Numbered from the stretch's first letter, positions 45,150 through 57,339 are shown. The stretch: 64,000 bases of DNA from Copromyces sp. CBS 386.78 (GCA_030685235.1 MU839132.1:241973-305972), one strand, 5' to 3'. A program made the numbers and translations. Notes: generated by a model from the sequence alone, not told the origin.

Positions 45150-45158
45150 CTGTTCCGA

Positions 45159-46438
45159 GGCCACCTCAACTCTATAAGGAAATGCACCGAAAACATTACA
45201 CTGTGCAGCACGCACCGACCGTTTCATGAACAGTGGGTTCAACGTTGCGGTCTACTGAAAGTCGAAATCTCGTCGTCAAAGAAGAAATCCCATGCATGCT
45301 TGTTCCGACAGTGAGCATGGAGGTTGGCAAGGTGGGGAAAGAGCGAGACGACTTCCTCACCGCCACCCCGTCCCCTACGAAGGAACGAAGAAGATGGCGA
45401 CTTCCACCGAACAGCATGGACACTCGCGGATTCTCACGCACCGATGAATTGCTTCTTGAGACTCGCGCCTACAGTGCACATGGGCGTAACATGCCTTGTC
45501 GACTTGTTTATCACGCAGCTTCCCCAGCCAACAACCACTCATCCCCTTGTCGTCACCATGTCGACACCTCACCAACCTCATCATGATCCTGACTTTTGGA
45601 GTTATCTTTCCCATCAAAGAAAAATCCCCTTCCCCAGGATACAACAAACTGGAGCATATTGACCTCGGGACGCCCTCTTTCATCCAGCTTCGCTCCGACC
45701 AGTCTCAAGACGGGCGCCGTACCCTGAGTCTCCAGACTATTTCAGCCAACAAAGACATTGTCGAGCACCACGGAGAGTTTCAACCCCTGGAACTTTGCTT
45801 CTTTCGCTCTTCGCTAAAAAGGGGTTCCGACCTGGCCACTCAACGCCTGTCCATTGTACCGCAAGGAACCATGTCATTAACATTTTACGACACGTGAAGA
45901 CTATAACCAAGGGCGTGGTAGGCCTGTAAGCCACCTGCATATAGAGACTCAAGAGAATTCAAGTCCCAGCGGCTTGGGTCACGGGGTTATCACAATATTG
46001 CTTCCTGCAAGTGACCCAGTACGAGTTTTATAACGGAGAGCGTTGACAGACGTTGCCAGATGTTCGAAAAGTTCCCAGCCCCTTGGCTCGGGTACAGCTT
46101 CTTCGTGGTTCGTAGATTTACTCGGTTCAACTGTCAAGATCCCCGGCATTGGGTGGCCGATTCCTACCTACCTATATCTGGGACTTGCTACAGGTTTCGT
46201 TACTACTGAAGCTGATAACCCTGGACTCTGGAGGCGAATCAATTAGAGTTGAGTGTCGTTGTGCAGCATGCCATCCATCTTCATCTTCGATATCTATATG
46301 TACATTTGCTCCTACTCCGAAGCCATCCGTGGGCGGTGATGTGCTTTTGGTGTAAAACGGGGTTTGTTCTTTCGAGTGCCTATTTCCACCCTCAACACTA
46401 GGTACAGGTAATATTGGTCTTTCGACCGCCAAAACAAG
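45159..46438. other. Intergenic, no gene seen
   Basis: 1.3 kb upstream of the seven-TM receptor gene. Overlapping short frames on both strands are unconvincing. Promoter elements were not identified. Confidence 0.45.
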
Positions 46439-48009
46439 ATGGAAGACAAAGGCCCGATGATAATTGCGGTGTGCTGGATATTCACGGTACTCGCCATTCT
46501 CTTCGTCGGCGCTCGTCTCTACGTCCGAGCTGTCGTGCACGACAGGCTGGCCGCCGATGACTACATCATTATCTTTTCGTGTGTCAGTATACCACCCGCT
46601 CAACGATCGATGCTCCCCTGAATGACCGTCGATAGCCATGAATATTCTTCCACAAAAGCTGACATGACTCAACCATTCCCATCCTCACAGTTCTGCGCCG
46701 TTCTCTCCAACATCTTCGTAACGATATCCGTCTCCTGGGGCAATGGCCGACACTTTGCCGACCTCAACCTCGAGCAAAAGGAAAACACCATCAGGTGGAT
46801 GATGGCCGCCTACTTCGCCGGAATCGAAACGCTTGGTTTTCCCAAGCTGGCCGTCATCGCTCTCCTGGTCCGACTGCTCGCGCCCAGCCGGGTGCACACC
46901 ATAATCTTGTGGTCCATGGGCACCATCTGCTGTCTGTCGCTCACGGCTATGGTCATGACCTTGCTGCTGCAGTGTACGCCGGTTCATGCGCTCTGGACGC
47001 TTACCATGCCTCATAACTGTCTTGCTCCGGAGGTGCTGGAGGGGTTGGCTTATTGGGCTAGTAGTAAGTTTATCTGGTTTTGGCTTCTGTCGCCAAGAAA
47101 GTTCACCTCTGAGGAGCAGTGTAAGAAAGGAACCCTAGCTAACCACATCATCACCACACGCCACAGCTTGCTCTGCCTTTCTTGACTTTTACTTGGCCAT
47201 CTACCCGGCTGTTATTCTTTGGAAGCTGCAAATGCACACCAAGAAGAAGCTAGCTCTGTGCTCTGCTCTCGGTATGGGTCTCGTGTAAGTATCTCCCGTG
47301 GCGTTGACGTTTGCCATCTGTTTGCCTTACGCTACGATCTATGTTGACTGACATTACAACGTGTTACTAGCTCGGGTGCTGTCGGTATCATCAAGGCAAC
47401 TGGCGTACCGACTCTCTCAAGTCAAGACGTAAGCTACGATCTCTGCGACCCTTTATACTGGACCTCGTAAGTGTTATCGATGCCTACCACCCTTCCATTC
47501 CCATTTCCCACACAAAGAAGACCCCGCTAACCACGCTTCTCCCCCAAACCAGCATCGAAGGCAACCTAATAATAATAGCCGCTTGCATCCCCCTCCTCCA
47601 ACCTCTCGTCGAAAAAGCCAAAGGCCGCAAAATCTGGCGATCCAAAGGTTACAAGACCGGCTCCAGCGACGACGCTACCGGCGGTCACTACGCCGACGGC
47701 ACAGGAGGAAATACTGGGATGAGCAAAAGCAAGCGGAGTGGGCCAGACGCCTTCGAGATGGGAAGTACCGCTAGAAACAAAAAGAAGGTTGATCAGTACG
47801 GGTTCACGATGCATGCCAGGGAGGAGAGTGAGGAGAATTTGAAGAAGAAGGATAGCCATAACGACAACGCAGAGGAGGACATGGAGGGAGAGCGGGGACA
47901 TATGAATGACGGGGGCATTGTGCAGACTAGGTCTGTCACTGTTGCTTATGATCAGGTGGGGGAGGAAGGAGGGGGGGCGACGGCTGCTACTAGATGGGCT
48001 GCTGTTTAA
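46439..48009 (+). CDS. Pth11/rhodopsin-like seven-TM receptor
   Basis: Five exons, 46,439-46,582, 46,691-47,063, 47,167-47,284, 47,371-47,466 and 47,553-48,009, give 395 residues. Every intron has a GTNNGT donor and a CTGAC or CTAAC branch. Seven hydrophobic segments are visible: MIIAVCWIFTVLAILFVGARLYVR, DYIIIFSCFCAVLSNIFV, MMAAYFAGIETLGFPKLAVI, TIILWSMGTICCLSLTAMV, CSAFLDFYLAIYPAVILW, CSALGMGLVSGAVGIIK and EGNLIIIAACIPLLQPLV. The ARLYVR and DDY motifs are typical of the fungal integral membrane (rhodopsin-like, SAT4/Pth11) family. There is no N-terminal CFEM domain. A 140-residue charged cytosolic tail follows TM7. The ligand is unknown. Confidence 0.88.
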
Positions 48010-48495
48010 GTCGTGTGTGTGTGAGAGTGGCTTGGGATTGTTAATGGATGGATCCCCTCAGAGTTCAAATGGTTCTTGGTGCACTGTTGTCTCCGTTTTC
48101 TTCTTTGTTGGTCTTATTTTTCCTTGTTCTTCTTTCTCTTCTTTCTGGGTTTGGTGCTCTGTCGGTAGGATTTCCGAAGGCACAGATCCATCAAATTACC
48201 GATTCTAGCCTTTTCTTTTGTTTCAAGATTAAGATACCTAACTGAAAGGTTTAAAATTAGAGTTGTTTGTATTCCTTAAACATTCCGCTACAATCGTTCC
48301 CTCGGGGAAAAAAGCCACCAATAAAATCCGTCTCACCAAACCAAAAAGGCAAGTGGGTCGCAAAAGCGGAGCGAATGTGGGGCCATGATGAACGCGAAAA
48401 AAATTTAATGTTTGAGACAAAAAAAAATCTCCGACGCACGAAAAAAAGAAAGGAAAAAAGGAGACGTTGTTCTGAATCAGAAACATCGGGAATTG
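48010..48495. other. Spacer, no gene seen
   Basis: 3' UTR of the receptor gene and the T-rich (on the - strand) downstream flank of tRNA-Lys, homologous to sequence after 35,812. Confidence 0.55.
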
Positions 48496-48568
48496 AGCCC
48501 GACGTGGGGGTCGAACCCACAACCTTGAGATTAAGAGTCTCACGCTCTACCGATTGAGCTAGCCGGGC
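48496..48568 (-). tRNA. tRNA-Lys(CUU), intronless
   Basis: The 73-nt sequence is identical to the + strand copy at 35,740-35,812. The 5' flank (GGCGGTTAACAACCGCCCGGC) and the 3' flank (TCAATTCCCGATGTT, then a T-rich tract) also match that copy with small differences, so the two are an inverted duplication. Confidence 0.95.
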
Positions 48569-48888
48569 GGTTGTTAACCGCCAATGGTTGAGAACCTGCA
48601 ATGAAAGACGCACCTATAAATCGGAAGGGTTGAGGAGAGTGGAAGGTTTCGTTGTATTGTTGTTGCGAAGTTGTCTTCGTTGTCGTCGTCGTGGAACGCA
48701 ATTGACAACCAGTGTACTCCTTTGTATCTGCGTCATGAACCCTTATTCATACTCAGCTTTATTGTTATGCCTTTCTTCAATTAGATTGGTCCCCTTTCGC
48801 AGCCACACCCTCTCTCCCTCCTTTTAGCATCAACCCATCATCCGCCACCTCCTCCATGATATTCTAGTCTCCTGCTTCTTTTCCACGC
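48569..48888. other. Spacer, no gene seen
   Basis: About 320 bp between tRNA-Lys and the 3' end of the DUF3237 gene. Confidence 0.5.
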
Positions 48889-49539
48889 TCACACAGGACT
48901 CAAAACCTCCCAAGCATCAATCCCCACCCACCCGTTGCCGGTAGTCAAAATGCCCACCGCCACGACGCTATTGAGCCAGAAATACTTGGTGCTGCCCGTC
49001 TCGAAAGTAATCCGGAGGTGCACCTTCCCGTCCTTTTTGGCCGGCCCCTTGATCTGGATGAAGATGTTGGCGCCGTCATCTGTAACGAGCTGGTAGCGCG
49101 TGTCGACGTTGGTTGTGCTTTCGGCACCACTGGTACTGGAGAGGGCCCAGTCGGCTCCTAGGTTGAGGATCTTGCCTATGGCGAGGGAGGGAATGTCAGG
49201 TTATTCCATGTTGAGACTTGGAGGGGTGAAGAGGGAAACGGGATAGTAGGGGATTGGCGGGGAGGTAGGTAAGTAGATGGGTAGGTAAGAGACGGTAAGG
49301 TGCATACCCTTCAACTTGGGACCCTGAAAAATCCCGCCAATAATGGGAATCACAATCCTATTTCCGCGTGGGCCAGTGCCGACGGGGATGATCGTGCCGA
49401 GGGTACAGTTAAGGGAGTACAGGAAGCTGAGGCCAGGAGGAGCGGGAACGGCGACTGGGGCGGCGCTGATGGGGTGAGCGTATGAGCCCTGGATGGCCAG
49501 GGCCAATGTGGAAAGGGCAAAGACAAGCTTGGAGAACAT
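48889..49539 (-). CDS. Secreted DUF3237 family protein
   Basis: Exons 49,539-49,308 and 49,175-48,889 are joined by a 132-bp intron (GTATGC donor, CTGAC branch, TAG acceptor), giving 172 residues. The start chosen is the ATG at 49,539; the frame extends further 5' only through a non-ATG codon. The signal peptide is MFSKLVFALSTLALAIQGSYA. The DUF3237 hallmarks follow in order: LSFLYSLNCTLGTIIPVG, GPRGNRIVIPIIGGIFQGPKLKG, then across the splice junction GKILNLGADWAL, DTRYQLVTDDGANIFIQ, and a C-terminal YFWLNSVVAVGI. The family is widespread in bacteria and fungi without a proven reaction. The signal peptide suggests extracellular or vacuolar placement. Confidence 0.88.
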
Positions 49540-50349
49540 CTTGGCTGCCCGGTTCAAATGGTGAAGCAGAAGGTTGGCAAGTGCGTGCTAGTTCAGCGAC
49601 ACTTGTGGCTGAAATGAAGAAGGTGAAGTGATGTCTTTATACCTACATTTCCCTCAATTGTGCTCTTGAGGTGTCCTTCGTCCTCCATCGCCACTTTGTA
49701 ACAACTAACTAGGCAACTATGGCCGAGATGCAATCATGACGCGATCGCGGTTCTGGGGTCGTAGGGCTAAAATCACATGCCGTTAGTCGTTCCCGATTTG
49801 CGGGGATCGTGCCGTGTTTGCATTTGGTGATGCTTGCGAAAGATATCTTGGGGATATGTTGGAAGAAAACAGTTGGAGCAGGGAGAGGTGTTCCCAAGCG
49901 CACCACTCATTGGATGCCCCGGATATTAAAGGCTGAGTGCCTGCATGCTTGGCGAGACTATTTTGATTTTAAGCAGGAACAACATGATCGCTAGACGGTA
50001 GTACCGGAGCACAATCCGTACTCGGGATCTTGCAGCGGGACATCGAAACTGTTCAGGCAGTTCAACACCAAGACGCTAGTAAAAGAGATCATGACACCAA
50101 GAGCGTCTACACCACAATAAGCGAGGAAGCCAGCAAAGCTATCAACCCTCGCCGGAGTGTTCCAGACCCGCGGGCTCTGTGCCCAGCTCCTCGAGAGTCT
50201 TTTCAGTGCCTTCCGTTCTTTCACGCTGGCTGGCACCAACAAGGCCAAGAAGCCTCTTTTCAAGTTTTCAACCGCTGAGGGGATGCGCTCTCCAACCTCT
50301 TCAGTATACTCTCCATCGCCTCGTTCTTACCTACCCATTTCCCGAAACC
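49540..50349. other. Intergenic, no gene seen
   Basis: About 800 bp with the DUF3237 promoter and the 3' flank of the monooxygenase gene. No features were seen. Confidence 0.5.
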
Positions 50350-51914
50350 CTACTGAAGAGGCAACGGCGTAGGCTCATCAACAATCTTCAACTCATACCC
50401 CCAAGCCATAGGCTTCCCCACCGTCTCCCTCTGCCTAGCCTTCGCCATCACCTGCCTCGCCAAGAAGATCGATTTATTGCCTTCGCTTACCAGCGTTCGC
50501 TGGTACTCGTCCATCTTTTGCCGGAGCGGCTCCATCGGCTGGTGTTTGTTTTCGGTCAGAAGCTTGGAGAGCCCGACTGCGTCCCTTATGGCGTAGATTG
50601 CGCCTTCTCCGCGGCCTGTCGAGAAGAAAATCTGGTCAGATTTCGCTCGGTGATCTGAATGAACTTACATGGTTGACGAAAAAGAGTCAACATTGGAGAT
50701 GGTACGTTGGGGAGCACTTACTCGGCGTCATCGGATGCGCAGCATCCCCGATCAAAATGACCCTGTTGACGGGAGGGATATCCTCTATTAGAGCATCGTA
50801 CCATGTCTGCGACAGGACACTATTGTCAGTTGACCGAGATATTTCCCCTCGTCGCCTTGCCCGACAGTCAGTCGACATTCACATACCGTAACCTTCTTGA
50901 CCCCCTCCACCTCCGTCTTCTCCACCGCGACTCTCAACTTGGGATCCAGCGCCTGAACCCTCTCCTTCGACTTCCGCAGCCTCTCTTCCGCCGTGCCCGT
51001 CTTGACCCAATGATCACAGCCCACCTCCTGATTCTCCACCGTCATCCAGTAGTAATCTCCGTAGGACCCATCGTCGCTGACGCGGTTGAGGCCGCTGAAG
51101 AGGACGAAGTCCGGTCCAAAGGCGATGAAACACGAGTAGGCCAATTGCAGCTGACTCTCCATCTCCGCGTGGTCGAGGCGGCACTCGCCCATGGTGATGG
51201 TGGAGTAGGTTGAGATTTGCAGGACCTCGGAGTTTGGTTTTTGGAGGACGTGTGGGCGGACTGTTGGTTAGGATGATTTTGTCAGCCACTGTACACATGA
51301 TCCGTATCTTCATCAGCAAATAATGGGGAATATGATAACAAACCAGCACTAAAAGTTCCATCTGCGCCAACAAGCACAGTACCCTCCGCGTGTGTCCCAT
51401 CCTCAAACCACACCGTCACCTTATCCTCACTCTCTTCGATCCTCTGCGCCTTCTTTCCCCACTGGATATCAATGTTGGCAGCTAAAGCCTGCCTCAGCCG
51501 TAACCTGTGGGCTCGGAGGCACGGCGTCTCCGGGCTATCTGTCACGTACCCTGCCCGTCCATCGGGGAAGAACATGGCTACACAGGAAGGCAGCTGTAGA
51601 GGAAGGAGGTGGCATGATGATCGGAGCGATGAGAAGACTTCATCGGGGAGAGAGCCGCCGAAGAGCTTTTCTGGACTGTCGGTACCGTGCGTCAGTGTCT
51701 AGGAAGCATAACCACCGGAAGGAGCGAAGGAGGTGAGTATTTACTCGTGAAGTCCAACGGCGTATCCTTGGCCTCTTGCCTCAGCGCTGGCGTCACGCTC
51801 AAAGATCTCGAAGCTAATGCCTTGCTTGCGAAGACCTTGGGCGAGTGTCAAGCCACCAAGGCCGGCACCTATGATCAGGACGTGCAACTTGTTAGTTTCT
51901 TGGGCAGAAGTCAT
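50350..51914 (-). CDS. FAD-dependent aromatic-type monooxygenase
   Basis: Five exons, 51,914-51,745, 51,675-51,344, 51,260-50,887, 50,806-50,722 and 50,615-50,350, encode 408 residues. Introns are 69-106 bp with good donors. The first acceptor (CGACAG) was chosen because it alone keeps the frame and yields GYAVGLHDPEKLF. Motifs of the group A flavoprotein hydroxylases are in order: the GxGxxG site IIGAGLGGLTLA near residue 14, the DG motif VLVGADGT in the middle, and the second FAD motif LIGDAAHPMTPSRGEGA late, split by intron 4. It uses FAD and NAD(P)H to hydroxylate or epoxidise small aromatic or terpenoid substrates. Adjacent to a divergent-side Zn2Cys6 factor and near an OMT, so a tailoring role is plausible. 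Confidence 0.85.
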
Positions 51915-52656
51915 AGTGCGAAGAACTGTTCGTGCTGCAAAGACAGCGAGAACCCCGGGTGAGAGATTGATGCTGGGCGTGATGATGAGAATCAGTGTCG
52001 GGCCCGGCGCTTTCTATGGGATCTTCGACCTCATATCAACCTCAGGCGTCCCGGATACCCCCCCCTTCGAGTCCACCGACGATCCCGATCCATACCGCGC
52101 AGCGGCTTCCGGTAATATCATGCAATATTCCTCGAGTGGTTGCCTTGCTGCAGTACAAGCAGTATCCTAGCGCTGTGTAACGGTGTAGCAAGTATAGGGT
52201 ATATGATATGCCCCTCACCGTTCGGCAAGACCCGTTTGCTTGGCCGAAAGCTAGTCCGAGATCCTGGCAACTCTCTTAGTCCGAGCCTCGGTGTAACCAT
52301 TGAACATCAGTGGTACTGCCATGGATGTCTGTGGAAACACTTTAACCATGGTTTCACCTGCTACGAAATGGCCACACAGCTTCCTAGAAACAGGAAGCCA
52401 AAGAGCAATACCATATGTAAGTCAGCGCGGACAGTCGTCGCAGAGAATGTTACGAATGGACGGATGGTGCTCACACATGTTGGATAAATAGCCTTTGACA
52501 TTCCATTGTGATCCCAACACCGTTTAACTCCCGTCGCTTGAACAGAAACACGCATGGGACAAAACGTGAGAAGGACGAGCTGTAAGAACTCGGAACAAGA
52601 CGCTGATAACACCGCTTCGTGTAACGACCGCACGCCTTGTGAATGACATCTTTAGG
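51915..52656. other. Intergenic, no gene seen
   Basis: Promoter of the monooxygenase and 3' flank of the Zn2Cys6 gene; both genes lie on the - strand. No features were seen. Confidence 0.5.
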
Positions 52657-55335
52657 CTAGATCTGGCCCATGAATCCCCCACTTTGGTAAAACCGCATCT
52701 GGTGCTCTCGCAGGTCCGCCCAGCTCCTGAGTTCCATCTCTTCATCCTGAGGAGTCATAGTCCCATCACCCTGGTCCGTATTGCCCGGCCCAGTCTTTTC
52801 CAGTCTCATGAGAATGTCTAGGAAGCGGGTGAGAGGCTCTTGAGCTTTGGTGGCCATGGGCCCTTTCCGCCCTGGGGCATCGTGGACGAGCGTGGAAGCC
52901 ACCTGACGAACCTTATTGATGAAGGATCCGCCATTGGGCTCCATGTTGCGTTGAGAGATAGAAGCAAGCACGACAAGGAGATCCTGAACGATAAGCTCAC
53001 GCTCAGCGGTCATGTTCTCGTCAATGGGATCAGGTAAATGCTCTGCAGCAGCGTGTAGAGCAGCAGCCGCAACGCTCTTACTATCATGAGAAACCCCATT
53101 GCTAACGCTATTCTCCACGGCCGTGACAGCGGCATATGCTTGAGCTGCTTGATTGCGGGTATGCTCGCGATGGGCATCGCGAAGGTTCAAGTAGCGTTCG
53201 ACATAGTACGAGCGTGTCGCAACCTGTGAGGCATAGATATTTGCCTTTTGAATCTCGTACTGAAGCAGGCGACGACGTCCAGGGTCATTGTTGATGACGT
53301 GCCGGATGTCTGAGGCCGGCTGATGTGCAGGATAGGCGGGGGGGCAATACTGTAATCCAGTTTCGCCAAGAGCATCATGCGGCGCGGGAACTTGAGGTAG
53401 CTCACCCAGGCTTGTTGGCACACCGTTGGCGTTGCTGTCCAAGTCTAGAGTGAGTTCTCGGGGCATGCCTTCCATGACCTGCTTCACCGCTTGCAAGCAT
53501 TCGTGTAACAAAACCTTTTGATCATGAAAGGGCAGTGTCGTCAGGCCGTAAGATAACTCGATGCTAACCAAAGAGTTCATGGTCATGTAGATCTTGATGG
53601 CCTGGACGAAGCCCGTCAGGCGCGACACGATGGAATGGGGCTGCACCAGGATTTGGGAGGGAAGAATAAAGTCATCGTCCACCTCAACGGGGAAATCGGG
53701 ATACGGCTCGGCAGGTGTCGGCGGGGGGAAAACTATCTCGCCCATGGGCCCGCCGAGTTGCATCATTGAGCGGACCCCTAAAAACATGACCCAGAAGACA
53801 CGCTTGCCGATCTGGTCCTGTACATGATCAAAGGCAGGGCCTCGGTAGGTGACTGCGAAGAAGTCACGTGGTTTATGGTATCCCAGTTCTCTGATGATGT
53901 TGGAAGTTTCTGACATGAAGCGGCGACACACCTTCCATTGCAAAGTGTAAGCAGCAGCCAAGGCGAGGAAATAGCTTGTGACTGCGTCGTAGACCGTCAT
54001 GTCTTCTCGGTTGTAGAAGTAAGTACCACGGGCTTCCATGGCCACATGGCGGCAACGGTCAACGAGATGAATGGCCTTGGGGAACAGATTCATCCCATGC
54101 TGTGACTTGAGATGCAACCGTGCAGTCCTGGGAAATGATGCAACCAGGCAGCCAACCATGCTTGCGAGCAAAGCCAGAAACTCGTGGCTCTTTTGGTCTT
54201 CGCGGTTGGCCAATTGCTGACGGAAAGTAGGCTCGTGGGGGAAGGGCGTTAAGGGATGGATATAGGTGAAGAAGTCGTCGACGAGGAGAACCAACACAGG
54301 CCACGGTGCTATAGCTTCTGCATCGAGGATGGCATGGCTCTGCCCATGTCCCTGCGAAGGGCTGCCTTGCGGGTTTCCAGCAATGGAAATCAAAGTCTGG
54401 GCGGCGTTGTGAGGCTGCGTATTATGGCCCATGTCCATATTATTCGGCAAGGCGGGTTCGAGTCGCGGACGTTTGGCCGCTCTGGCAGCCTCCACATGCC
54501 TGTTGGGAGGACCTCGACGCCTCATTTCCCGATTAAACGTACAGTCGACCTGGAGGTCGCGGCATGGTCGGCAAGGATGAGTCTCATCACACTACATGAC
54601 AACAAGAAGAGTCAGCTCTGAAATAAAGGCACATGCGTGTTCTGATTAGCCAGGCTTTACCTTGACTTTCCTTGAACTGCACATGTCACACGCCCTCCGC
54701 AGGCGAGTCGGCCTGGACTGGGGTTTGGCGGATGAAGCAGATGCCGGGGAACCTGTCTGGGAGGCCATTTGAAGTGCCTGTGTGTAGATGGCCATTGCTT
54801 CAGGCGGGTATGACTGAGCATCTGAAATATTGCCCGGGTTTGTGGGTGGTTGTGATGGCTGACCAACAACGTCGGGAGCAGCTACGACGGCAGCTTGGAG
54901 AGCTTGGAGGTCTTCATGGTCGGCAGCGGCATGATGGGCGGCAGCGGCAGCGGCTGTTGCTGCCAGGACGGTGGCATTGGCACCAACTTGGAATATCGGC
55001 GAAGATATCGTCGGGGATTCTGGTTGTGGATGCGATTGTGTTGGGAGAGGTGGTTGGGTGTCTCGAGTCAATCGAGGTTGGTGTTGGTGTTGCTGTGGCT
55101 GCTGTTGTGGGTGTAAGTGCTGTGTGGAGATGGGAGCTGTAGCACTTGTGCCAGTAGAGGGAGAGTCGGGTGGCTGTTGTGTTGGGTGTCTAGCAGAGTA
55201 TCCGGTTACTATGTTTGATAGCTTTGTTGCTGTACTACCAGCAGTGGTGGCAGTCGAGACATTTGTAGCTTGTGAAGGTGATGGGTTTATCGATGCTGTT
55301 GTCAATGGCGGGAGTGAAGGTTTTGGAATCGACAT
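52657..55335 (-). CDS. Zn2Cys6 fungal-specific transcription factor
   Basis: Exons 55,335-54,661 and 54,591-52,657, with a 69-bp intron (GTAAAG donor, CTGAC branch, TAG acceptor), give 869 residues. The intron falls inside the DNA-binding domain: RACDMCSSRKVK in exon 1 joins CDETHPCRPCRDLQVDC in exon 2. This gives six Cys at about 216, 219, 226, 232, 235 and 242, in the canonical C-x2-C-x6-C-x5-C-x2-C-x6-C spacing. It is unusually far from the N-terminus, after 210 residues rich in Pro/Thr/Gln/Ala. A basic segment (AAKRPRLEP) follows, as a possible NLS. The middle homology region starts at about residue 310 (FFTYIHPLTPFPHEPTF), typical of the fungal transcription factor domain. It could control the neighbouring monooxygenase, but no binding site was identified. 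Confidence 0.92.
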
Positions 55336-56551
55336 TGCAGTGTTCCTCTTTTATGACGAAGCGTTCAGAATCGCGGTTGGTTTTCAAATCAAGACAGACG
55401 CCCGGGCCCAGGACCAGAAGAGAGGGAAAAGGCTCCACATGAATGCGTCACGTGACTCTAGAACGAGGTTACCTTCCATGTTGCGGTCCAATACATCTAC
55501 TAGTCTACATTACAAGCTACCTTCAGAGCTTTTTTGATCACAATAATATGTTTTCAAATTGTTGTAATCCCATGTTACAATTTTATAACGGCCTTTCCTA
55601 GTAGACAAAGCCAGCCGTATTGGACTGTCCATGTTCTCTTATTATTTTTTACAACCCAACCACTTCGTATGTTCATTTCTCCACCCCGCTGTGTTGCCCG
55701 CATTGGTCAATTGCTCTCTCATCCAACGTTCCATTCAATGTCACCTCGTCTCGTTCTCTCAGTCACGTTCGATTTTCGAAAGCCTTCAAAGTTCAAAGGA
55801 TTCCGACTCTTGCGATGATGGCTATTTATTCAACCCCACTTCGCCGTTATCGGTCGCGCCCTCAGCACTAGTACATACAAGAGGCCAATTCAGGTGGTAA
55901 CCGCCGATCGATGCACCGGCGGACTTGGACCCCGACGTGGCCTGGAGGCCAGACGCCCGTCGAGAAAAGCCAAGGAGGCAACCAATGGTCAAGACATGTT
56001 CACGGAACAAGCCCCGGGGTGATTTACAGCGATGAATTCCGCTTTTCCGCTCTTCGAAACGACCGTGAGAAGCCGACTGTTCCTGTCACAACCGCGGACA
56101 AAACAACCACACAACGATCAACAGAGAGGACCTGACTCCCTGACACAAAATTGCATCACATACCGTAACATGTAGGCGAGGGCCGTCCTTGACGGAAGCG
56201 AATCACGAATTCACAATGTCGTACTCGGTCGGTCTGCCGGCAGTTATCAGCTGAGGGTTAGGGTCCCTTTTTGAGTCGCTAAGACTTCACCAAGCCATCC
56301 CATGCAGCCATTCAGTACTGGTGGAGCAGTCCCTGGACCCCCGCCTATAGCGCCTTGATATGTCAGATTAGAGGGTGGATATCTGGGTTTCTGGCTATAC
56401 TCAATCTGGGTTAGCCGCCCAGCCCCCTAGATTACTGGTTTCTGGGTCCCTCTGGGATACTCCAGCACCTCTCAGACCTTCTGGGCGAATTAATTACATA
56501 TACTCTTCAATTAATTAATTCTATATAGTTACATCTAACAATTAATAATTT
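55336..56551. other. Promoter region then boundary of RIPed DNA
   Basis: Normal composition to about 56,470, then AT-rich. It contains one isolated GGGTTAGGG at about 56,255, not a telomere array. No gene was seen. The 8-bp duplication AATAATTT at 56,544-56,551 marks the next element. Confidence 0.5.
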
Positions 56552-57339
56552 GAGAAAGTCTATTCGCACGGTTATGATTGTCCATTTGAACGGTGATCTA
56601 CTTTTTTCCTTATATATATCCCTAACCCTACTATTCCCTCCCCGCCAGCACCAGTCTCGCTCGTACCGCGACCGCCAAACTCCCAGATTACAGCCCATTA
56701 CACCCCCTATATAGTACACGTATCGCTAACAGCCGTAACAATCTCTAATAGCCATAATAATCGTTAATAGCCGTAATAGCCGTAATAATCGCTAATAGCC
56801 GTAATAATTGTTAATAGCCGTAATAGCTATAATAATCGTAGATAATTATAATAATCGCTAACAGCCGTAATAGCTATAATAATTATTAATAGCTATAATA
56901 ATCGCTAACAGCCGTAACAATCGCTAATAGCCGTAATAGCCGTAACAATTACTAATAACTATAATAATCGTTAATAGCCAATTATTAACAGGCGTAATAG
57001 TCACTAATAGCCGTAATAATCGCTAACAATTAATAGTACTTGAGTAATTCAATTAAACGATTCAATTAAGCGATGTACGATCGTACGATGTGCGACCGTA
57101 CTACTAATTACCTTATAAAATACGTTGTTAAATACCCTATAAAGTACAATATAGGGGTACGTATCTAGTCTAGGCACTACGGTTACGTATAAAAGAATAA
57201 TAATGCCCAGATTTCTAAGCGAAATTTTCGAAGGAATATATATAATATCTATAGCCGCGCGAGGGCTAAGGATATATATGAGGGGAAAAGTAGATTACCA
57301 TTCAAATAAATAATCGTAACCGTACGAATAGACTTTTTT
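56552..57339. mobile_element. TIR element A (788 bp)
   Basis: It begins GAGAAAGTCTATTCG and ends CGAATAGACTTTTTT, the inverted form with RIP-type C-to-T changes. It is flanked by AATAATTT at 56,544-56,551 and 57,340-57,347. TIRs are about 55 bp. The subterminal region holds a GTACCGCGACCGCC block, then about 19-bp tandem units of the AATAGCCGTAATAATCGC type (56,725-57,030). No coding capacity. It is an inverted copy of element B. Confidence 0.85.

Noticed and set aside
45196..45897. Overlapping short frames on both strands upstream of the receptor gene
   Set aside because: No motif, no codon pattern and no consistent splice sites.
49540..49557. N-terminal extension of the DUF3237 protein
   Set aside because: Depends on a TTG start; the ATG at 49,539 begins a proper signal peptide.
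42313..55335. Complete secondary-metabolite cluster
   Set aside because: No backbone synthase in the window, so only a possible tailoring set is proposed.
56250..56262. GGGTTAGGG near the RIP boundary, and CCCTAACCC-like words inside elements A and B
   Set aside because: Only isolated single or double units, no array, so not telomeric.
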